From Fomes fomentarius (taxonomy: Eukaryota; Basidiomycota; Agaricomycetes; Polyporales; Polyporaceae): a DNA stretch of 64,000 nucleotides. The notes under the pieces were generated by a model. That model had not been told where the DNA came from. It did no database searches and saw nothing but the letters and a program-made list of their open reading frames with translations. Shown here piece by piece: positions 57,134-64,000 of this stretch. The stretch spans positions 2,790,001 through 2,854,000 of the forward strand of contig JABYQN010000005.1 of the NCBI GenBank assembly GCA_022606135.1, in the 5' to 3' direction. The number at the start of each line of letters is the position of its first letter. Within the stretch, counting starts at the first letter, position 1. Made by a program: the position numbers and the translations under genes.

Positions 57134-58139
57134 TCACATGGGAGACATCGTCCACTGGAACTGGCGCAGCGCCTCGTCGTCCGCGGGATCTCGCGCCTTT
57201 GGTGAGATGTTTTGCAGGTACTCGAGAGGGGCAAGCCGGCGATCCGAGAGCTTAATGCCAGCCGGCAGGGGCGCGACGGGAGGGATGGGAGGATGGGAAG
57301 GGACCATGGGGGGCGAGGGCCGCCTGGCGTAGGGTGGCGAGTCGGAGTCGCTCGAGGTGGTGGAGGAGGAGGACGGGGTGGGGGAGACGTCGTATATGTG
57401 GGACATCATCGGTTCTGGCGCGATGATGGGGCGCGCATTTCGACGGACGCCGTTGTTCCGCGCGCATACGTAGCAGTTGCGCGGGACCTCGATGTTTGTG
57501 AGGAGAGGGATGTCGTCGACGGTGCGGAGAGACTCGAGCGAGTCCTGGGTATAGTACGCGTCTGGAGGGTGTGGGGACGTGGAATGAGCACCAGCACAAG
57601 CGGGAGAGATGGAGGAAAGGGGAAGCTGCGCACTGAGATGCCACTTGCGCGAGTTCTTGGGGTAGTCGATGAAGACGGAGTAGGTCTGCTTGATGAGTTG
57701 GGGAGCGCTGTGTTGGATCAGTGTTCTGTGGAGGATAAGGACGACGAGGGCTGCGCGCACTTTCTGACGTTGTTCCGATGGAGGATGGACGAGCGCGATG
57801 GGCTGTCCTTCTCGTAGTAAATGAGGAAGTTCTGGACACGGGTCGGTGAGTGGTTGGGGGGATGACGAGGAGGAGAGGACGTACATCGCGCGCTCTGGAA
57901 GGGCCCCAACTCCGGCCTTCTGTGAATCTCTGGATCTCCTGGCCAGTGGCTTCGAGAGGGTTGGAACTGCGCTCTTCCCAGACGTAGATGCAACCGGAGC
58001 GGAGCGCAAGCCGCTCCTCGTCTGCGAGACGGTGGACGACCATTGGGAGGATGCCGAGTGCGACGGCGTGGAGGATGATCTCCGCATCGCGAACGTTGCG
58101 TACGCGGAGGTTTGTGATGGTGGGGGACTGACGGGCCAT
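57134..58139 (-). CDS. WOPR-domain transcription factor (Gti1/Pac2/WOR1 family)
   Basis: Fungal-specific DNA-binding regulator; relatives control morphological switching, conidiation and virulence programmes. Four exons on minus: 58139-57885, 57831-57761, 57707-57634 and 57561-57134, giving 275 residues. WOPR part a: AEIILHAVALGILPMVVHRL, then ERLALRSGCIYVWEE, RFTEGRSWGPSRARDNFLIY. Part b: LIKQTYSVFIDYPKNSRKWH, then LNAYYTQDSLESLRTVDDIP. The two parts are joined across three introns of 53-72 nt, all in phase. The C-terminal 120 residues are Ser/Pro-rich. An in-frame ATG at 58214 would add 25 residues, but a TATA-like ataaata near 58190 argues for the 58139 start. The domain is complete, so the gene is expected to work. 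Confidence 0.9.
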
Positions 58140-61100
58140 TGGGCGGGGGAGGAGGGATGGGGAGTGGATGTGGCGGGGGAGGGAGGTATTTATGAGGACG
58201 AGCGGACGGCACATAGCAGCGGGAGAGACGAGGACTTATGAACGCGGACGGATAGCGCTAGGGGACGGTGATAGAGTTCGCGAAGCTGGCTAACCTGCGC
58301 GAGTGTTGGTCGAGAGAGAACAAGGAAATCCACTGACCATCCGGGAGAGATCAACCTGTGTACGAGAGGCGCACATGCCCCAGGCGCCATGCGATGCTTG
58401 TTCTTCCGAATCTACATAATCTACACTTACTGGAGACGCGGGAGGGAGGCGGCCATGCTCAAATCTTCTTCGAGGCGTCACCGCAGACGCGGTTTGCGCG
58501 GCCCTGCCATCTCCCTGCCCTGTCCAGATCAGCATTCTCTTCCCTTTTTCGTCTGCCTCGTTGACCGCAGAAGGCCATCATTCATCTCTCCCATTCATTT
58601 CGCGCGACATTGCCTGCACCCCCGAGTCCGGGTCCAGCGGCAACCTCAGGCTTTCTGAAGCCCGTGTTCCGTCAGCCCGAGCGCGACGCCGCGGCGAGAC
58701 GGTCGAAAGCATGGAAGATGGAACACACTTATCTTCCTTTCGGCGCGAGGCCCCACAGTTTTCGCCACCGGTCGCGCGAGTGTCAGCGTGACGGACGTAT
58801 GTATGACGGATCAAGCGAGCGACCTTGCGAGTTTATCGCAGCCTTCTCAGCCGGCGGCGTTCTCCCATGCATCTCCCGCCTCCTGGGCGCTCTCCGCACA
58901 TGGGCGTCTGTGCGTCGTCCAGCCGCCTGCCATCAGGCAGTGGCACCAACGAGCCAACTGGCCTCCTTTACGTGAACATCACCCCTCCGCAACCGCTCGT
59001 GAACCGCCATGTGTTCCTCATCCGTCTTAGCTTGAAGTTTCCATCGACCAGGGTTCCCCGGCGGCTACCATGCTCTCCAGAATGTCTGAACCACACACAG
59101 TTCTACTCCCGCGAAGCTTTTTGATGGCCCCTGGTTCAGCCCAGAACGCGTTCAGCACCCTTGGAAATTACACTCATCTATCCATTCGTGGTTAGACATT
59201 CCTCTCGCTCATCCCACTAGACGCCAGTCGTGACATATCCCCATACTCCTGACTGCGAACCACACACGTCGTCGACCTTGGACTCAATGACCGAATGAAA
59301 GCTTGTTCTGTCCGCTGGAATATGTGTACCACGCTCTCGGCTGCGTGGCTTCTCTTAAGACGGGGTGAGGGACTAGCGGTGTTCTACTTGGCCTTCTCAC
59401 CTTCCACCGCTCGTCAACATGCACGTTCCTGACCACGTTTCTTGCCTTCGATGGAGCGTCCCCGAAGCCGTCGGTATGCCATTCGCCTGATTTTGGCCAC
59501 AGAAAACCACCCGTGCGGGATTGGGTGTACGTATGCGTCTATAACCGGTGGCCAGCCTGCGCGGCATTCTCTGATCAGATCCGTAGGCCCAATGTCACCA
59601 ATCTTCTAGACGAGAACCCCTACTTACGTGCACAGATCGCCATTCGTGCCCTGCTGCTCACTCGTCGGTCTCATGACAGCTCTCACAGAAGCGCCAGGAA
59701 GGCGCGGTCAAGACCCACGGTCTGCCAACAGTCCTCCTCTTCTCTGTGCTGAACGGACCCTCCAACTCTGTTCGCGGAAACCACTGTGTGGGGTTCGCGG
59801 TCTCGCTCTTTCGAGATCTTCCCCCTCCAAGTATGCTTCAAGATAACGGAAATTGAGATGGTCCCAGGATCTGCTTCGGGGTCTAGCCTGCATGGACTGG
59901 CCAATGACTACCACAGCCCGATCTATCCCTTCTGCGAACCGAGGAATGTCCTATTTCCGGTACGTCGTCTTGAATTGTTTCCGGGCCTTTGGCCATCCGA
60001 CGGTGATGACGTCTGCTGCGAGCGAGTGGTCCCGCTGCGCTCCCGGACTGATAAGGTCGGGAAGGCGCGCTCAGAAGGCACGCCCCCACACGCAGTTCGA
60101 TTCGTAACATGGATATTCTGGCATCCTGATCTACCCACGGTCCAGCCGCCCCGACCGCGCCTCGATATAGAGATTCCCACCCCCGGCCTCCTGCTGTTTC
60201 AACTTGGTCTGTGATCGGACGCAGAAAGCCTATCGTGTACATCTAAGTTCATTTCTCTAGGAACCATCTCCCAGCTCGTTCGCAGCCGTCCATCCGTCTT
60301 GTGCGTCTTGCCCATATCCGTCCACCATTCATCCTCACTTCCTCGTTTTGTCTTAGTGGTAAGCAGGGAGCGGGGCCAGGCAGCCGTATGGCTCCGATCC
60401 CCTTGACCGCTCGGGCACTCCTCCAAGCAGGTTTCGGCGAGGTCGCTTGCGGCGTAGCCTGTACGTACCTGTCCGCTATGTGGGACGCGGATATACGTCG
60501 ATGCACGCCCCACCAAGGTTCGGTATGCCCCCGTCTTGTGGCGCGGGGCATCTCCACCGCATGGGCGTTAGGTAACCCCAGCTCGGGAAGGAAGGGAACT
60601 TCGGGCAGACTGAGGACGCGGAACGACACACAATGAATGTCAGAGCTCTTCCACCCCACCTTCAAAGGATGAGCTAACGTGCGTACCACACGCCTGTTCC
60701 GTCACGAGTCAAAATTTCTAACCCCAAAATCCGTCACTAGTAGAACCAGCTGCGAGCCCCCATATTTCACCGCTGGTCCGCACTTCAGCTCTACAGGCAC
60801 GTGTAGAGGTCGCCTGCAATCCAAAGCGTCGCCCTTCTGCGGACACCAGGATGCACGGGGCAGGCAGGGTGGTGGGCCAACCACCTGCCAGAATCCGACA
60901 GAATCCTCTTCGTTCGGAAGCAGCGGCCCCTCCGAGCGGGCACATCTTGTGACACGCTGATGTCGCCCTTTCGCCATGGCCCCGACCGGACCCTCGTTGT
61001 GGAATGACTGGTGCGCCTACACTGGTCGCAATGCAAAGACTCGAGCGGTGCGTGTCCGCTCATTTCGTATCAGCGCCGTCGTCGGATAGAGATTGACGGC

Positions 61101-63583
61101 ATAGTTGGAGGTAAGTTATGCCGATTCTTCTCACCTCTATGCCCCGGTCGCTTCGTTCTCGAACGTCGAAACGCAGACTTAGCGAGCCCCATCTGCGCAC
61201 GATCCGTTCCGTGATTGGCTGTCTGATTGCTGAGTGTGCAAAGCCGACGCAGTTCATTGTTCACACAACCGCGACTGCTAGATCCGGAGGCTCCTATCAC
61301 TATGTATTACAGACTATCATTTGCACCGTTTGCGGCCGCATTCAAGTTGGCAGTCTTTCCCTCAGGTGCTGCGGTAGCAGCGCGGACTCTGGCTTCGGCT
61401 ATCTGTGTGGAAGTCTGCATCGAAGTGTGCTCTTCTGATTGTCGAGTCTCGACAGGCATGTCGGGTTCAGTCGTCTAACCTTGGGCCAAATCATCGGGTA
61501 CTATACTTATGTATCACCAGCTTCTGGTTCCGACTCTCGGATTTCACACTCAAGTCAATAGTATTCGCTTGTGCCACGCGTCGGGGTGTTATGTACGTCT
61601 GCTGGGGCATGTCACTGACCATGAGACGCGAAGCTGAGCACCAGCACGGCTCATTCTAGACTCCCTCATGGCGACTTGCTTCGATTTCTTCATGTGTGGG
61701 GAGGAGATCGTTCGATCTCGTACGCTTGCTCCACTAATAAACTGCCGTCTGTTGCTTCGAAACACAGGTACGGGCCAGCAGCTGACTATATTGACACCCA
61801 GACCACACTCGACTCTGAAATCTTGCCACCCTCCACGCCGGCGTCAGGCCAGGCCACTAGCCCCGCATGCTTATCGGTAGCTTCCTTAACCCCGATAGGG
61901 TGCAACTGGGCGCCGACGTCACCGGCAGACACGAGTCGCCAAGAAAGGCGAGCACGCGCCGTCTGGGGGGTTACATTGTCCTAGTATTCCCTCCCGCACC
62001 TCGCTCTCGATCCCCGCCCACAATACCCTGGAATGGCCGTATTGCACCCGCCCGGCTTCGACTTCTAGGTGCCTAGTGCGCTTCGAATGCGATCATGCAC
62101 ACCACACCCAGGCTGAGCATCGCGCCTGCGCACCGTGCGCGTGCCTCGCTCGATTGTGTCTCTCGAGCTTCCGCCCAAGCGTCGGCAGAAGCAGTGGCGA
62201 CCGGGGGGGCCGGGCACGGCTTCTCGCTCGCAAGCGCATACGTCACAGAGTCAGCTGGGGCGCAAATTTTACTGCATGTACGCATCCGCCACGGGCGGGT
62301 GGTTCTTGCGTTTCGTATGCTGCATCATCTGGGCACTGGCTGACGCTGCTTCCAGGGGGGGGGGGGGGAACTGTCGAGCAGCCGCTGGTGATGATCGCGA
62401 TCTGGCACACAATCGGGGCCCTTTCAAGACCCTGCACACAACTCGCTCCCCCCATGCACCATGCACTCTCTCACTCACTCACTCACTCACTCTCACTCTC
62501 TCTCTCTCCGGATTTTCCGTGCCAGCGGTCCCCACTGGCAAGCGAGCTCCCAGCTTTCCGGGAAGGCCTGGCATCGATGCGTGCGCACACACCCCTGGCC
62601 CCACCTCTACCCGACCGAGAGATCACCCGAGTTGCCCAAACGTGAAACCGGCCGAGCACCATTGGTGGTGTGTGCGGAGTGTATATACGATACGCTGACC
62701 GGGCCCCTCGCATCCGGCCCACCCTCCATTCTCCAGCGCCCTCGTCGGGCCCGGAGCCATTCGCACCGTGCGCCCAACTTCAGGGCTGGGCTGGGGGCCT
62801 CGCGTACCAGCCAATGGCACCGGATTGAGGTGGACCGGTCACCTACAAGACGCTCAGTAGCCCCTGGGTTAGTGCCTTCTAGTCTTCTAGCCTTCTAGCC
62901 AAATGCCTCTACCTAACGGCGGCTTATCGAAGTGCGAATTGTATATGTAGCCGAGCTATATTGCATCATCACCCCACTAGCAGCAGCGTCAAGGGAGGGG
63001 GCACGGTCTCAGCTTAGCAGAGATCGAGGCCCGAAATTGCTCAACGGTGTACTTGTTGCGCACCGGCATCATGCTCTCGCTTCGCTTGTTCGGCCGCGTG
63101 CCCTCGCAACCGATGCATGGCATGCGTTTGAAACCCTCAGGGCCGGCAAGGGTTCACGGGTCATGGAAAGGTGCGCAAGTACTTATACTATGTACGATTT
63201 TCGCCTGAGCGTACCGCTGGCGGTGCTTGAATGTGCGTGTGGTGAGGTTCTTGCTGCAGACCGATCTGGATCCCCCACACGTCGGTCGATCGTGCATGTC
63301 TGTCGCCCGAGTCACCGAGTGAAACCGGAACAATCACCTGCGACGACAGCTCTGCAAATTCTCACATTGCCCCCCCCCCCCCGCGCAACACAGGTTCTAG
63401 GGCGAGCCAAACTGATGGCAGGGGCAGGTGTTTGCGTCGCCACTGTGAACTGGCGACAGTTGGGCGGCGATTCTGTGCTTCCAAACGGTACACCTGATAA
63501 TTTCCGTGAAATCGTGTTGTACATGAATGAGTCTCGTGATGTATATGTGTGTGTGTTGGGGGTAGATGCGTCGTGAATATGAT
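58140..63583. other. 5.4-kb region upstream of the WOPR gene, no supported gene
   Basis: Bounded by the WOPR start and the 3' end of the GLTP gene (both minus). Open pieces such as 60390-60576 (plus, PLTARALLQAGFGEVACGVA) and 61301-61478 (plus, MYYRLSFAPFAAAFKLAVFP) look protein-like but have no partners or family. It also holds G14 at about 62356-62369, a CTCA/CT repeat at 62463-62510 and C12 at about 63370-63381. Confidence 0.4.
62463..62510. repeat. CTCA then CT microsatellite
   Basis: Several CTCA units pass into CT units. Confidence 0.8.
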
Positions 63584-64000
63584 TCAGAATCCCTTGTTGT
63601 GACCGCCCTTCTCGTAGAAGTCCTCCAGGCGCGCGACAATCTTGGCGAGGGCGTCGAGCCACTTGTTGAGCTCCTCGTTGAGTTTATCAGCCGGCACGGA
63701 CGGACCTCCGGCAGGATCTGCAGCGAGCTTCGTGTAGAAGTCGGCACGGTACGGGCATGCCTTCATCGCGACCTGCAATGATTGCCACACAGATTCCACG
63801 GGAGAAGCGCGCGGGTTCGATTCGGATGTGATTAGCGAGAAGTCGAGACACGGAAAGACGGCATGGGCTTTTTAAGCCGGGGAGAGCCCAAAACGGGGAC
63901 TGACCGAGAAGATGCCCTTGACGATGAAGTTGTGGAACTTCTTGAGCGTGGCGTCGTACGACTTGTTGAAGGCCGCTGAGAGCTCCTCGCTTGGGTTGCT
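63584..64000 (-). CDS. Glycolipid transfer protein (GLTP domain), 5' partial
   Basis: Moves glycosphingolipids between membranes in the cytosol. Two exons are visible on minus: 64000-63905 and 63772-63584, separated by a 132-nt intron with phase-0 junction; about 94 C-terminal residues. The 5' part lies beyond the right edge. Exon text NKSYDATLKKFHNFIVKGIF, then VAMKACPYRADFYTKL is the conserved GLTP core around the second half of the lipid pocket. It is followed by a helical C-terminus (ELNKWLDALAKIVARLEDFY) ending GGHNKGF. No pleckstrin or other extra domain is seen in this part. Confidence 0.88.

Noticed and set aside
1..64000. CRISPR arrays, tRNA or rRNA genes, complete transposons
   Set aside because: Tandem repeats present have no spacers; no cloverleaf with intact arms, no rRNA core sequences and no transposase or reverse transcriptase motifs were seen.

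Overview
This window is nuclear DNA of a filamentous basidiomycete, most likely a wood-decaying Agaricomycete such as a Polyporales species. The evidence is dense protein genes split by short GT-AG introns (mostly 50-110 nt), GC-rich third codon positions, plant-wall enzymes (a GH5 family mannanase and a CE16 acetylesterase) and basidiomycete-style F-box, CRAL-TRIO and WOPR-domain proteins. No rRNA, tRNA, CRISPR array or intact transposon was recognised. Splice sites and phases were read by eye, so individual junctions can be off by a base or two.

Left part (1-13.7 kb): the 3' part of a secreted endo-mannanase, a convergent small DUF4267-type membrane protein, an ETHE1-like persulfide dioxygenase, an F-box-like protein, a secreted CE16 GDSL esterase, the alpha subunit of initiation factor eIF2, and a YMC1-type mitochondrial carrier. 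Next (14-25 kb): a small unknown protein, a NADH-pyrophosphatase-type Nudix hydrolase, a 600-residue Ser-rich unknown protein, and a CRAL-TRIO (Sec14-like) protein with a C-terminal membrane anchor.

Middle (25-49.7 kb): genes become sparse. A PPG1-type phosphatase, a C2H2 zinc-finger factor, the spliceosomal protein Cwc24, a Cys3/ATF4-like bZIP factor and a bacterial-type (ManC-like) mannose-1-phosphate guanylyltransferase are separated by 3-5 kb of DNA with many short tandem repeats. Right part (49.7-64 kb): a few unknown proteins, a WOPR-domain (Gti1/Pac2/WOR1) factor with 5.4 kb of open DNA upstream, and the 3' end of a glycolipid transfer protein running off the edge.

Three genes (DUF4267, the YMC1-type carrier and the CRAL-TRIO protein) need one or two single-base insertions to read through, three of the four at mononucleotide runs. 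This points to leftover assembly indels rather than decay. The most interesting observations are an overlapping upstream ORF on the bZIP leader (ATF4/GCN4-style control, with eIF2-alpha carrying its conserved regulatory serine elsewhere in the window), the bacterial-type guanylyltransferase with fungal introns, a 9-nt micro-exon in the mannanase, and a recurring class of heptanucleotide tandem repeats. No clearly new multi-gene system was found.
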